Source: Dyadobacter sp. CY323
GTDB taxonomy: Bacteria; Bacteroidota; Bacteroidia; Cytophagales; Spirosomataceae
Direction: 5' to 3'
DNA length: 64,000 nucleotides
NCBI RefSeq assembly: GCF_021390245.1
Contig: NZ_JAJUXH010000004.1
Coordinates: forward strand, 310,001 to 374,000
In this document: positions 1 through 9,334 of the stretch, in pieces
How the letters are laid out: each line of letters begins with the position of its first letter
Position numbering within the stretch: position 1 is the first letter of the stretch
Notes under the pieces: model-generated
The model's input: the letters and a program-made list of their open reading frames with translations, nothing else
Databases searched by the model: none
What the model was told of the DNA's origin: nothing
Made by a program: the position numbers and the translations under genes

Positions 1-1
1 G

Positions 2-775
2 GCAGAGGTACTTGGAAAAGGGCAGGAGAGACATGCTGCATTACTCGATGCCGCCCGGATTGAATTAGGTCTGAAATACTTTTTACAAGATGGTAATTTC
101 AAAGGTTATACCAATACATTCGAAGATTTGCACGGCATGAAGCAGCTCCCGGGTATCGGGTCTCAGCGGATGATGGCCGCGGGATATGGATATGCGGGAG
201 AAGGTGACTGGAAAACATCCGCAATGGTGCGTGCGCTGAAAGTAATGGGTTCAGGTTTGCAGGGAGGAAATTCATTTATGGAGGATTACACCTATCATTT
301 CGATCCGGACAATAGTCTCGTTCTGGGTTCTCATATGTTGGAAATATGCCCGAGCATTGCCACTGGAAAACCGTCTTGCGAGATTCATCCATTGGGTATT
401 GGAGGGAAAGAAGATCCGGTCAGGTTGGTTTTCAACGCTCCTGCTGGCCCGGCGCTGAATGTTTCACTGATTGATCTCGGTAACCGTTTCAGGATCTTGG
501 TAAATGAAGTGGAAGCCGTGGAAGTCACCGAGCAATTGCCCAGATTACCGGTTGCGCGGGCTTTGTGGAAGCCTGCACCTGATATGCAGACTGCCTGCGC
601 GGCGTGGATCTATGCCGGCGGCGCACATCACACGGTATTTAGTCAAAATCTGACGACGGAACACATCGAGAGTTTCGCGGAAATGTTCGGCGTGGAGCTG
701 GTAGTCATTGATAAAAACACATCACTGCGGCACTTGAAAAACGAACTTCGCTGGAGTGAGGCTGCATTTAAATAA
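2..775 (+). CDS. araA: L-arabinose isomerase, C-terminal part (5' end outside window)
   Basis: Converts L-arabinose to L-ribulose in the cytoplasm. The frame is open from base 2, so the gene begins before the window; the ATG at 128 is internal. The visible C-terminal 257 residues contain the family signature [12 protein letters not shown] and the stretch [17 protein letters not shown], followed by the C-terminal beta domain that ends in LRWSEAAFK. The stop lies 6 bp before the next gene (araD), so the two are presumably one pentose-catabolism operon. Family assignment is from recognised motifs; nothing can be said about the N-terminal half or the promoter. Confidence 0.95.
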   Translation, partial: AEVLGKGQERHAALLDAARIELGLKYFLQDGNFKGYTNTFEDLHGMKQLPGIGSQRMMAAGYGYAGEGDWKTSAMVRALKVMGSGLQGGNSFMEDYTYHFDPDNSLVLGSHMLEICPSIATGKPSCEIHPLGIGGKEDPVRLVFNAPAGPALNVSLIDLGNRFRILVNEVEAVEVTEQLPRLPVARALWKPAPDMQTACAAWIYAGGAHHTVFSQNLTTEHIESFAEMFGVELVVIDKNTSLRHLKNELRWSEAAFK

Positions 776-781
776 AAAAGC

Positions 782-1483
782 ATGTCAGGATATAAATATC
801 TTAAAGAACAAGTCTACGAGGCCAATATGGAGATCCCGAAAGAGAAGCTGGCCATTGTGACTTTTGGCAATGTAAGTGGTGTAGACCGCGCCGCCGGTGT
901 GGTTGCGATCAAGCCGAGCGGGGTGCCTTATCACAGACTAAAAGCGGAGGACATGGTAATCGTAGACCTGGATAATGTGCTGGTGGAGGGAAATATGCGC
1001 CCGTCATCGGATACTAAAACCCATACATTGCTTTACAAAAACTTTCCTGGAATCGGCGGCGTTTGTCATACGCATTCAACCTATGCCGTTGCCTGGGCGC
1101 AGGCGATCAGACCCATCCCGAACCTGGGAACAACTCATGCGGATCATTTAACAGCGGCTGTCCCCGTTACGGCAGTTATGTCGGATGATATGATCCGGCG
1201 GGATTATGAACTGGAAACGGGCAATCAGATCCTCAATTTGTTTCAGGAAAGAAAATTAAGCTACGAGGAAGTAGAAATGGTACTGGTAGCATGTCATGGG
1301 CCATTTACCTGGGGGAAAGATCCGGGTAAGGCCGTATACAACTCCGTGATACTTGAAGAAATCGCGAGAATGGCCTATCTAACGCTGCAGATCAATCCAG
1401 ACGCAGGTACGATCAAACAAAGTTTAATCGATAAGCATTACTTTCGAAAACACGGCAAAGATGCGTATTATGGCCAGGATTAG
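782..1483 (+). CDS. araD: L-ribulose-5-phosphate 4-epimerase
   Basis: Class II aldolase/AraD-family enzyme that epimerises L-ribulose 5-phosphate to D-xylulose 5-phosphate, linking arabinose catabolism to the pentose phosphate pathway. At 233 residues it has the usual length. The zinc-binding signature HTHSTYAVAWAQ is near residue 98, and THADH and a later VACHGPFTWG supply further family residues. It starts 6 bp after the araA stop, which fits co-transcription. Its stop codon overlaps the 3' end of a small convergent ORF on the minus strand by 4 bp. Confidence 0.95.
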   Translation: MSGYKYLKEQVYEANMEIPKEKLAIVTFGNVSGVDRAAGVVAIKPSGVPYHRLKAEDMVIVDLDNVLVEGNMRPSSDTKTHTLLYKNFPGIGGVCHTHSTYAVAWAQAIRPIPNLGTTHADHLTAAVPVTAVMSDDMIRRDYELETGNQILNLFQERKLSYEEVEMVLVACHGPFTWGKDPGKAVYNSVILEEIARMAYLTLQINPDAGTIKQSLIDKHYFRKHGKDAYYGQD

Positions 1484-1629
1484 CTTTTTTTGCCACTATT
1501 TCGGCTGGCGATGTTCCGCATCTGCTGCAGCGCTTCCTGCCGCGTCATCGCTTTGTCGTTGGCCTTCGCTTCACTGATTGCATCTTTTGAGAAGCGGCCT
1601 TTCAGAAGGTTGAATAAGGATAGTAGCAT
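1480..1629 (-). CDS. Small basic protein, 49 aa, unknown function
   Basis: A 50-codon ORF from ATG (1629) to TAA (1480), starting MLLSLFNLLKGRFSKDAI and ending NIASRNSGKKS. It is convergent with araD and overlaps its stop codon by 4 bp. The composition (amphipathic N-terminus, then a charged helix rich in K, R, Q, E and A) looks like a real small protein rather than a shadow, and no other ORF occupies most of this interval. I do not recognise a family. The support is coding-like composition and position only. Confidence 0.45.
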   Translation of the reverse strand: MLLSLFNLLKGRFSKDAISEAKANDKAMTRQEALQQMRNIASRNSGKKS

Positions 1630-1701
1630 CGTACGTTTTTTATGAGCAGAACGAATCCTCGCCCCATTTATTTATCTCAAACTTAACAAAGAACAGGGTA
1701 T

Positions 1702-1738
1702 AAAAAAACTGCCGGATGAGTCGATCTTCCGGCAGTTC
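1702..1738 (-). terminator. Rho-independent terminator for the 63-aa ORF
   Basis: A 10-bp perfect stem (AACTGCCGGA / TCCGGCAGTT) has an 11-nt loop and, read on the minus strand, is followed by a run of T. It lies about 40 bp past the stop of the minus-strand ORF ending at 1777. Confidence 0.75.
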
Positions 1739-1776
1739 TATATTTTATAAAACGTTGAGTAAATAATTCTTTTCTG

Positions 1777-1968
1777 CTAGCTCAGTGCACCCTTTCGGAT
1801 TTTGCTGCCAGGAGCAAACTCATCTTTGATCCAGCGAACAAAATTGTGAGAGTTCGTCTTGTAAATTTCCATTGACAAAGGTTTAATTCCGCTGAATTCA
1901 ACCTCTTTAACATACTCGGCATGCAACTTCAAAATTTCGGACAGGGTTTTGCTATCTGTTTTCATCAT
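1777..1968 (-). CDS. Small protein, 63 aa, unknown function
   Basis: ATG-ATG start at 1968; two tandem Met codons make the exact start uncertain by one codon. The product is hydrophilic, predicted mainly helical, and has aromatic residues in a pattern (SHNFVRWIKDEFAPGSKIRKG) that could be a small folded domain. A good terminator follows its stop, and no overlapping gene competes, so I believe it is expressed as a monocistron. No family is recognised. Confidence 0.55.
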   Translation of the reverse strand: MMKTDSKTLSEILKLHAEYVKEVEFSGIKPLSMEIYKTNSHNFVRWIKDEFAPGSKIRKGALS

Positions 1969-2316
1969 TAATTGTTAGTAAGATTTACAACGACCGGTGA
2001 TGTTCCCGAGCGAAACATGTTCCTGAACAATGTTTATTTTTTCGGATATTGAAAAAATTATAAAAAACAATAAATTAATGATGGAATAGGGGATAATAGG
2101 CAGGTAAAAACGGCTACCGGGCTTCAGTATCTACAAAATACTGTTACATAATGGGACAAATTGGGTATAGAAATCCTGTTACACTTTTTGAGCGCTAATT
2201 CTACATAGCAAATATCATTCCTGAGACGTAAACCCGGGTTTCGTGTTGCTGAAATTTAAGAAAATGATTGAAAAATGCCGATGGGAGCCCAGCAGGTGTG
2301 TTTTTGTGAGGATTAC
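1969..2316. other. Intergenic region, no gene seen
   Basis: AT-rich spacer between the 63-aa ORF (promoter side) and the 3' end of the signalling operon. It contains a 12-bp perfect palindrome AAACCCGGGTTT at 2230-2241, and GGAACAT occurs twice on the minus strand about 19 bp apart upstream of the 63-aa ORF. No convincing promoter box or RNA was found. Confidence 0.4.
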
Positions 2317-2706
2317 TTACATGTCAAGTTTCTTTTTCAAGAAATTGACTTCAAGAGGTTTGGGGAGTAAATCAATAATGTGTGGACTGGCTTTGGCCTT
2401 TTCAATATCCCGTGTATCAATGGTTGAGGAAAGCATGAAGATCTTGATTTGTGCTTTCACAGCTTCCGGGAGAAGGTCAAACTCATCGATAAACTCAAAC
2501 CCGTTCATATCCGGCATTTGGAGGTCCAGAAGGATGATAATTTCAGGGAGAGTACTTCCGTGATTTGCGAGATGTTTGAGTGCCTCACGTGCGGAATTAA
2601 ATGTCCTGACGCTTTCAGTAATGCCACTTTTTATCAGAAGCTTTTCATAAATGAAAAGATCGAATGCGCTGTCATCGATTAAGAAAAAGTTCAGCAATGG
2701 CTTCAT
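2317..2706 (-). CDS. Single-domain response regulator (REC)
   Basis: 129 residues forming just one receiver domain. The acidic pair is in FFLIDDSAFD (residues 7-16), the phospho-accepting Asp is about D61 in ILLDLQMPDMNG, and the conserved Lys is in LLPKPLE near the C-terminus. There is no output domain, so it probably acts as a phosphate shuttle or by protein contact (CheY/Spo0F-like). It is the last gene of the minus-strand operon, 8 bp after the REC-histidine kinase, which is the obvious phospho-partner. Confidence 0.9.
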   Translation of the reverse strand: MKPLLNFFLIDDSAFDLFIYEKLLIKSGITESVRTFNSAREALKHLANHGSTLPEIIILLDLQMPDMNGFEFIDEFDLLPEAVKAQIKIFMLSSTIDTRDIEKAKASPHIIDLLPKPLEVNFLKKKLDM

Positions 2707-2714
2707 GGTAGGGG

Positions 2715-3806
2715 TTATTTTAAAATAGAAGGAATATTAATTTCAAAAATACTACCCTGACCTATCTTCGAACTGACGCTGATTTCTCCTCCGAGCTTGG
2801 ATATGGCTTCATGCACAATATACAAGCCAATGCCAGATCCGCTGTTCGTGGCACCTGCGCGGTAAAACATTCTGAATATCTTATCCTGATCCGATTCCTT
2901 AATGCCTGAACCGTTGTCTGCAACGATTATCTTCGCCTCCGTTGGCGTCGATTTGACGGTGAGGTGTACATAGGGATCGGGTTTAGACTTATCCTGAAAC
3001 TTGATCGCATTGTTGATCAGGTTGTTAAAAATGATCCTCAGCTTCATTACATCCGATTGAAAAACGCCCGTTTGATCAATATCCGTTGTCATCGTCAGAT
3101 TCCCATACTCGGGCAGATACTGGATTGTGGCCTGCACTTCCGTGACAAGTTCCTCGAAGCTGATATCCGTGACGACGGGAACGCCCCGCGCATTTTTATA
3201 GTAATCGATGATGTTGATGATAAATGTATCCAGCTTCTTAACAGACTGGCGGATGAGTTCCAGGTATTCGTTTTGCGATTTGATATCTTCTTCCAGCAGC
3301 GCCAGGTTCACGATCCCGAGTACGGACATGAGCGGCGCACGCAGATCGTGGGAGGCACTGTAAACGAACTTGTCAAGCTCCTCATTCGCTTTCTGAAGTT
3401 CCATGTTGCGCTGTTTCAGGTCTTCGCGCGTTTTGTAAATCTCGTAGGCACTGGAAATTGCGGTTTCTACGTATGTATAATCCCAGGGTTTGTCGATGAA
3501 CCTGAAAACTTCACCTTTATTGATTGCATCGATCGCCGCACTGATATCGGTATGACCTGTGATCAGTATACGAATTGGTTTTGGAAATTTTGTCCTGATT
3601 TTTTCAAAAAACTGAACGCCCGTCGTATGTGGCATCCGCTGATCGGCGAGTACAATACAAAAATCCTTGGTTTCCATGAACTGCTCCGCTTCAACAACCG
3701 AGGATGTGATAGTAATATCGTATTGCTTCCGGAACGAAGCTTTGAACGAATGCAGATTATGCTCCTCATCGTCAATATAGAGAATGGATATTGCTTTTTC
3801 GTTCAT
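2715..3806 (-). CDS. REC-HisKA-HATPase sensor kinase (cytoplasmic)
   Basis: 363 residues with an N-terminal receiver domain (residues 5-120, phospho-Asp about D55 in LADQRMP, Lys in FIDKPWD), a short coiled coil, a HisKA domain with His about 153 in YSASHDLRAPL, and a HATPase domain with N-box FNNLINNAIKF, DNGSGI and GSGIGLYI. It has no membrane segment or signal peptide, so it is a soluble kinase probably controlled through its own receiver. The start overlaps the stop of the upstream 7TMR-DISM kinase by 4 bp, implying translational coupling and a phosphorelay between the two. The REC domain is clearly paralogous to the divergent REC protein at 9335. Confidence 0.92.
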   Translation of the reverse strand: MNEKAISILYIDDEEHNLHSFKASFRKQYDITITSSVVEAEQFMETKDFCIVLADQRMPHTTGVQFFEKIRTKFPKPIRILITGHTDISAAIDAINKGEVFRFIDKPWDYTYVETAISSAYEIYKTREDLKQRNMELQKANEELDKFVYSASHDLRAPLMSVLGIVNLALLEEDIKSQNEYLELIRQSVKKLDTFIINIIDYYKNARGVPVVTDISFEELVTEVQATIQYLPEYGNLTMTTDIDQTGVFQSDVMKLRIIFNNLINNAIKFQDKSKPDPYVHLTVKSTPTEAKIIVADNGSGIKESDQDKIFRMFYRAGATNSGSGIGLYIVHEAISKLGGEISVSSKIGQGSIFEINIPSILK

Positions 3807-5980
3807 TGAAATTCAGGGATAGGGCGTATTTCTTTTTTGACAGGAAGAGTGATCAAAAATTCTGTTCCTTGCCCAACTTCGGTATTTACTTGGATATTTC
3901 CATGGTGTACTTCGATAATTTTAAAGACTATTGAAAGGCCGAGGCCAGTTCCATCCCCAACTTGTTTGGTTGTAAAGAATGGTTCAAAGATTTTCGCCCG
4001 AACTTCCGGAGGCATCCCCGGTCCATTATCCCGCATAGAAATGGCAATGTGGTCGGGGTCTTTCAGCCAGGTCCTGACCCAGATCGTGGGCTCGTCATTC
4101 TTGTTTTTTTCTTTTAAAAGGGCATAGATCGCATTGGTCAGGATATTCATGAAAACCTGGTTGAGCTTTCCGGCGTAGCATTCAATGCTTGGAATGTTAC
4201 CGAGGTCTTTTACCAGATTGATGGAATTGCCCATTTGATAGTTCAAGATAATCAGCGTCGACTCTATTCCCTCATTAATATTAACGAGGTTGAGATCTGA
4301 TTCATCTACCCTGGAAAATATCTTAAGTCCCTTTACAATCTCGACCGTACGTTGCGCTCCGTCCTCCATTCCTTTGAGCAGCGTATCGAGCTCGGTTTTG
4401 ATATAGTCCAGATCGAGCTCGTTCTTGAGTTGCTCCACTTCGCTGATCTTTTCCCGAAGTTTTTCAACCGAATCCACTTCCTGCATTTCGTCATACGAAT
4501 TCAGGATCTCCAGTACATCGTCGATATCCCTTCTCAACGGCCTGATATTCGAACTGACAAAGTTGATCGGGTTGTTGATCTCATGCGCGATACCCGCGGT
4601 GAGCTGACCGAGAGATGCCATTTTTTCGGAATCGATCAGCTGGCTTTGGGTGTCTTTGAGTTGCGTCATTGCCACATTTAGCTCGGTGTTCGCAAAAAGC
4701 AATTCGGCCGTTCGCTCGTTGACGCTTTTTTCCAGAAAGGCATTTTGTTCCAGGATCATTTTCTCGTTTTCGAGAGAAATACGGAGAGCCTGGGCCTGGG
4801 AAACTTCTTTTTCTTTCTTTAAAATATTGATCTTGTCAGCAAGTGCGAATGACAGTAATATCACTTCTATCGTTGCCCCAACCTGTTGTGTGTAGTTTGT
4901 GAACATGTTGTAAGGCAGAATATTGAGATTGCGGAGTGTGTATAAAACAATGCCAATCAGGAAGATCGTCCAGGCGACGAGATAAAATTTAGCGGGACGA
5001 TAATCTTGTACCGAGAGCTGTATGGCAACAACCAGACAAAGCAGGCACGCAGTTACTCCCGTTACGTCGATGATCCGGTAGCTGAACCTTTGCAGGCCAA
5101 CCAGGTTGAAGAGTATAGCAAACCCGTATGAGATAAAAACGAGGGTCAGAAGCTTGTGGATTGCCGGTGAATTGAACCTGCTATGCAGGAAATTTTGCAT
5201 GAACAACACTGCAAAGCTCCCGGCCAGAGAAGGGAAAATTCGTATTGCATAGGTGTTGAACGTCGGGAGATCTGGCCACAAATATTTAAATGTATAGCCC
5301 ATAATGGTCATCTGCGTCAACCCGATAAAGAGAATGTAGAGAACATAGTACAGATAACTTTTTTCTTTAATCGAAAAGTACAGGAAGAAGTTATACAGCA
5401 TCATCACAGTGAGGATGCCCATTTGTATTCCTGCGATCACATCGTTATCTGATGCAAACTGAAAAAAGCCCATTTCACTTCTCACGAACAGCGGGAGCAC
5501 CATTTGTTCACTTCCCTGTATTTTGAGATAGTAAGTTTTAGAATGTCCGGATGGAATATCCAGCTTAAATACCGTATTCTGGTGCTGAACTTCTCTGTTG
5601 GAAAATCGTTCTTTCAGCGAAACGGTCTCTTGCCAGATTTTCCCGTTTTCTTCATTATAAATCGTGCAGAGGTCAATGCGGGCATTGGCAAGCTCCAAAA
5701 AAAGATCGGGGTCCCCGGTCTGGTTTTTCAGCGTGATCCTGATCCAGAAAGCAGAATTGCTAAGACCGAAGTTGGGTGTCTGCTCTTTGTTGGGAGCAAA
5801 ATAGCCGGACGATCTTACCTGCTGGAAAGTCAATCGACCGAGTGTGTCTTCAAGGATATCGACGTTCTCGCCAATTGAGATATCGCTGCCCCGAAAAACA
5901 ACTTCCGCGGCGTTTGATACAAATCCAAAAGCCAGCAGGATGCTCAGTAAGAAAAGGGATCTGTAAAATTTTACAACCAT
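3803..5980 (-). CDS. 7TMR-DISM membrane sensor histidine kinase
   Basis: 725 residues. A signal peptide (1-24) is followed by an extracytoplasmic 7TMR-DISMED2-type beta domain (about 40-170), seven transmembrane helices (about 180-390), a coiled coil (390-450), HisKA with His about 466 in TAGIAHEINNPINF, and HATPase (FMNILTNAIYALL, DNGPGMPPE, GTGLGLSIV). DISM proteins are known to sense carbohydrate-like or other small ligands outside the membrane; the ligand here is unknown. It overlaps the upstream acyltransferase gene by 10 bp and the downstream kinase by 4 bp, so all are one transcript. Confidence 0.93.
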   Translation of the reverse strand: MVVKFYRSLFLLSILLAFGFVSNAAEVVFRGSDISIGENVDILEDTLGRLTFQQVRSSGYFAPNKEQTPNFGLSNSAFWIRITLKNQTGDPDLFLELANARIDLCTIYNEENGKIWQETVSLKERFSNREVQHQNTVFKLDIPSGHSKTYYLKIQGSEQMVLPLFVRSEMGFFQFASDNDVIAGIQMGILTVMMLYNFFLYFSIKEKSYLYYVLYILFIGLTQMTIMGYTFKYLWPDLPTFNTYAIRIFPSLAGSFAVLFMQNFLHSRFNSPAIHKLLTLVFISYGFAILFNLVGLQRFSYRIIDVTGVTACLLCLVVAIQLSVQDYRPAKFYLVAWTIFLIGIVLYTLRNLNILPYNMFTNYTQQVGATIEVILLSFALADKINILKKEKEVSQAQALRISLENEKMILEQNAFLEKSVNERTAELLFANTELNVAMTQLKDTQSQLIDSEKMASLGQLTAGIAHEINNPINFVSSNIRPLRRDIDDVLEILNSYDEMQEVDSVEKLREKISEVEQLKNELDLDYIKTELDTLLKGMEDGAQRTVEIVKGLKIFSRVDESDLNLVNINEGIESTLIILNYQMGNSINLVKDLGNIPSIECYAGKLNQVFMNILTNAIYALLKEKNKNDEPTIWVRTWLKDPDHIAISMRDNGPGMPPEVRAKIFEPFFTTKQVGDGTGLGLSIVFKIIEVHHGNIQVNTEVGQGTEFLITLPVKKEIRPIPEFQ

Positions 5981-6663
5981 CGGGCGATATCATAAATGAT
6001 TTCCAATTCACCTCTGCGCCCATTTTCAATGACCGTTTGCTTGGGATTTTCTCTCAAACTGAAAATTTTCGCCTTTTCCTCATCCGTCGCGCCGGGCAGG
6101 TTTTTTAGATCTCTTGCGATCAATGATGTCGCGATAAGTCCTTCTTTGGGATAGTAGAAAGTTCCGTTGTTCCCGAGGTCTTTGAGTATGTGAAAACCGA
6201 TCCGTTCACTGATCAGAAGTGTAATCGGCGAACATAAAGCCAGCAGGCATTTGATGCCGATCATACCGGAGATAGCCATGGCAATCCGGCAGAGGTACAA
6301 ACTTCCGATCCCGTATCCGGCCACTTCTTTTGAATTAAAAAGACCGCAGAATTCGGCTACATTATAATCTCCGATCGCGTCTACATAGCTGTAAATCTTT
6401 TTGTCGATTTTCGCGATGGCATCTTCCATCGGCATCTTCAGATTCGGAGAGCGGACTTGTACGCGGGTACCTCCGTAAATTTTACTGCCATCCTCGGATT
6501 CCACGATCAGAACGTAGGTGTTAGGGTCTTCAAGCCAGTTGTGAACCGTGGATGTGACCTGCCTGATCCCATAAGCCTCCAACACTTTCCGATGGCCTTC
6601 TGCATACCTAAGACTTGTCTCGATGTCGTCTGACGCGCGATATCCTTTAATGCGTGCTATCAT
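5971..6663 (-). CDS. GNAT-like N-acyltransferase
   Basis: 230 residues with an acetyltransferase-like core: a central beta region with YVLIVESEDGSKIYGGTR, a CoA-binding-type loop EVAGYGIGSLYLCRIAMA (about 115-132), and ISERIGFHILKDLG towards the C-terminus. The overall plan resembles N-acyl-amino-acid/FeeM-like and autoinducer-synthase-like acyltransferases more than small-molecule acetylases, but that is inference. It sits between the E1/nitroreductase fusion (5-bp gap) and the DISM kinase (10-bp overlap), so it probably helps make or modify a molecule related to that sensor. The acyl donor and acceptor are unknown. Confidence 0.7.
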   Translation of the reverse strand: MIARIKGYRASDDIETSLRYAEGHRKVLEAYGIRQVTSTVHNWLEDPNTYVLIVESEDGSKIYGGTRVQVRSPNLKMPMEDAIAKIDKKIYSYVDAIGDYNVAEFCGLFNSKEVAGYGIGSLYLCRIAMAISGMIGIKCLLALCSPITLLISERIGFHILKDLGNNGTFYYPKEGLIATSLIARDLKNLPGATDEEKAKIFSLRENPKQTVIENGRRGELEIIYDIARWL

Positions 6664-6668
6664 TTATA

Positions 6669-8954
6669 CTAAGGGTTTACGATAAAAAGTGTTTCTTCCA
6701 GCGGCAATCGGTAACTTTTTATTTCCGGTTTGGGCGCACTGGCTATTTTGAACAAGAACACTTCTGCAATATTATCTTCTAAAGGAACAATCTGAAGAAA
6801 TCTTTTCCTCAATTCTTTAAGCTTTGTAACCTCACCATCGTCTAATCCCGCATTTTGGCCATGGGTAATCCGTGGAAACAGGTAAAACGGTGAAATTTGC
6901 GGATGTACCGCATAGCCAAGTTCTTCGGCTTGCAGCCAGAGACGCTCCATTGCCATGCCGCCACGGAAAAAATCAGTATAGGAATAAGCAGGCATGGTTA
7001 TCATACCTATCCCCGAAGCAGTCTCCATCGATTTTCTGGCCACTTCGACCAGCGCATGAGCGCCATCGATTGTACGGAGTGACCGGATGATCTCCTCATC
7101 CTTAATGATGGAAAGTGCGGTCATTTGCGAACTATCCATACCGAGCGTGCGGATGTCAATGCCATCTTTATCGCGCTCCGCATCCGCTGGTGACCATTTC
7201 ATTTCCCGATTCACGAAATCATAGTGCCCGATGGGATTAAGTAACCTGACCCGGTCACATTCCCCGATGATATCTGCAATCGCCATCATTTGCTCGCTTT
7301 CAAAAAAGTAAAAACGGGCGCCATCAATGCTTTCACCCGCTTTTTTCAAATCGTCGATTTCAATGGCTGGTATTGCCACTGCTTTCGACGGATTGCGGTT
7401 GGTACAGCGTTCCTCGATCTGAGCAGCTAGCCCGGGTGCGTAAACGGGCTCAGTTTCAGCTGCATGGTGTTGAGGCAAAAATGAAATGCACGCAATAAGT
7501 ATGGATTCTTCGCCGAGCGGAAAGAGATTTGCTTTTACAGAAAACCCGGCTTCGTTACTTTTTAAAATCAGGTTTTCGTAAGCCGCTCCAAAAGACAGGT
7601 TCGATGCAATCTGATCAAAATCGCCAAATGAATACGAGCGGTACCTGTCATGAAATAAATGCAGACAATTGTTTTTGTAAAGCCACTTCCATGGCTGATC
7701 GTTTCCGGTGGATGGGGCGAGGCACGCGGCAGTGACGATTTCCTGCAAAATGCGCTCATCTATGGCTATCGAGTCATGAACAGTGAGCGAATCTGCGATC
7801 TGAATTGCTTCCCGGACATCAAAGGGTTGGTAAGGATTTATTGGTGCCGGGTTTTCGGCTTTTTTTAACTTGTTACCTACAAGCGATTCAATATCAATGT
7901 AATACCGCCCCGACTCGGTGTATTGGTTGAGAAGAATGCGTCGGCAAACGTCGGTTACCACACCTGCACCCAGCGTCACAGCACTTGCAAGCTGTGGCCA
8001 CGTGCCGATGGTCTGGCCAACTTCTACCAGCGATAGCTGGCCTCTTTTGGAGACGTTAGCTGCGTCGACGATCTTCATTACCAATTGCAAACGATCCTGA
8101 TCGGAGACATTCTCGAATTTTTCAAACGGAATTCCCTCGAGCATTCCATGAAAAATGGGGCGGTCCGGTTCCAGATCAAAACGCTCCACGTCGAGCATAC
8201 CTCTGTCACTTGTTTCCATCACTACCGGCATTTGGTGGCTACGTGCCATTACACGACATCCGATTTTGATGCTAAGCTCGTCGCATTCGTCGATCAGTAT
8301 GTCAAGTTTGCCGCCGTCAAGAAGAAATCCCGCCATGTTTTCCTTGGTAATCCCGTCTGTATAGCATTCAATCACTAAAAAGGGGTCAATCTCGGCTATT
8401 TCCCTCGCGGTTACGATGCATTTGTTTACGCCGATGTTGTGCAGCCCCGTTTTAATCCTGTTCAGGTTACTCAGTTCGATCGTATCAAAGTCAGCGAGTT
8501 TCAGTTTGCCGCATGCCCGTTCCATCGCGATACTTACGGCAACTGCGTGCCCTACCGACAAGCCAATGATCCCGATGGATTTCCGGGCCAGGCTTTGCTG
8601 TTCCTCTAATGTGATTTTGTATTGGTTACGACTGGTCCGAAGCTCGATAAATTCGCTTTCGTCAACAATGTGAAGAACCTTTCCCAACCAGGGATAGAAT
8701 ACCCAGGTGCCCTCAAAGTCAGGTGTTTTGTCCTCAATCCATTCCTGGTATAATGACTCTATTTGCGCGCTTTTTAATTTCCTTTCCGGGTTTCGTATTT
8801 TAATGAGTTCCTTCTTTTGGGAAGCGTACAGGTCCAGAACGACTTTGTCTTTAAACCCCTCCATGAACGAGTCGAAATTTTGCCTGTTGGCATACTGTTC
8901 TTTGGATATGAAAACCGGTTTGTAGGTGTTATTAAGGCTTGTTTCCTGGTACAT
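6669..8954 (-). CDS. ThiF/E1-like plus nitroreductase fusion (Rv1355c family)
   Basis: 761 residues from the ATG at 8954 (a longer in-frame start exists at 8996; I prefer 8954 because the added residues look non-coding). An N-terminal region (1-95) is followed by a ThiF/E1-like Rossmann domain: IGIIGLSVGHAVAVSIA, then ADFDTIELSNLNRI with the Asp and Asn-x-x-Arg typical of adenylating E1 enzymes. The C-terminal half is an FMN nitroreductase-like domain (AACLAPSTGNDQPWKW near residue 400; GIGMITMPAYSYTDFF later). This architecture matches the Rv1355c family, whose biochemical role I do not know. Known logic is that E1-like domains activate carboxylates and nitroreductase folds oxidise or reduce, so a modified small molecule is a reasonable guess. 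It is first in the five-gene operon. Confidence 0.82.
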   Translation of the reverse strand: MYQETSLNNTYKPVFISKEQYANRQNFDSFMEGFKDKVVLDLYASQKKELIKIRNPERKLKSAQIESLYQEWIEDKTPDFEGTWVFYPWLGKVLHIVDESEFIELRTSRNQYKITLEEQQSLARKSIGIIGLSVGHAVAVSIAMERACGKLKLADFDTIELSNLNRIKTGLHNIGVNKCIVTAREIAEIDPFLVIECYTDGITKENMAGFLLDGGKLDILIDECDELSIKIGCRVMARSHQMPVVMETSDRGMLDVERFDLEPDRPIFHGMLEGIPFEKFENVSDQDRLQLVMKIVDAANVSKRGQLSLVEVGQTIGTWPQLASAVTLGAGVVTDVCRRILLNQYTESGRYYIDIESLVGNKLKKAENPAPINPYQPFDVREAIQIADSLTVHDSIAIDERILQEIVTAACLAPSTGNDQPWKWLYKNNCLHLFHDRYRSYSFGDFDQIASNLSFGAAYENLILKSNEAGFSVKANLFPLGEESILIACISFLPQHHAAETEPVYAPGLAAQIEERCTNRNPSKAVAIPAIEIDDLKKAGESIDGARFYFFESEQMMAIADIIGECDRVRLLNPIGHYDFVNREMKWSPADAERDKDGIDIRTLGMDSSQMTALSIIKDEEIIRSLRTIDGAHALVEVARKSMETASGIGMITMPAYSYTDFFRGGMAMERLWLQAEELGYAVHPQISPFYLFPRITHGQNAGLDDGEVTKLKELRKRFLQIVPLEDNIAEVFLFKIASAPKPEIKSYRLPLEETLFIVNP

Positions 8955-9334
8955 TTTTAAAATATTGGGTCCGGTTCTCAGGAGAATGCAACGCACATCA
9001 ACAAATTGCCGCCAGACCCATATAAAAATCTACATGACCAGATAAATGCGTATTTGCAATGTCGTATATTCACAGATGATACTTGATAAATATTTACACA
9101 AATTGCTGAATTTATTTTTGTAAAACTAGCCGGTGGTTCAATGGTGGACAAAAATGTGCGCCAAGTGGGAGAATTTTTACTTATTAGCAATGGGTTGTGA
9201 TTTCCGAAAGTTTGAAATTGTAAAAAGAGTAATCACTCCTGATGTGAATATAGAATTATTATTATAATATTATCAATTAGTTCGGATAAATAACCCATAA
9301 CGATTAAGCAACCCGCCAGCTCAGGTATTTAATA
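8955..9334. other. Divergent intergenic region of the signalling locus
   Basis: AT-rich spacer between the divergent operon starting at 8954 and the REC gene at 9335; it must contain promoters for both. The densest AT tract is about 9240-9275. An ORF on the minus strand (8978-9190) lacks coding character. I see no firm -33/-7 pair or operator. Confidence 0.4.

Noticed and set aside
2243..2563. 106-residue plus-strand ORF over the response regulator
   Set aside because: It is antisense to a clear REC domain and has no protein-like features of its own.
8978..9190. 70-residue minus-strand ORF upstream of the E1/nitroreductase gene
   Set aside because: Overlaps the preferred promoter region and has a random-looking composition; no domain.
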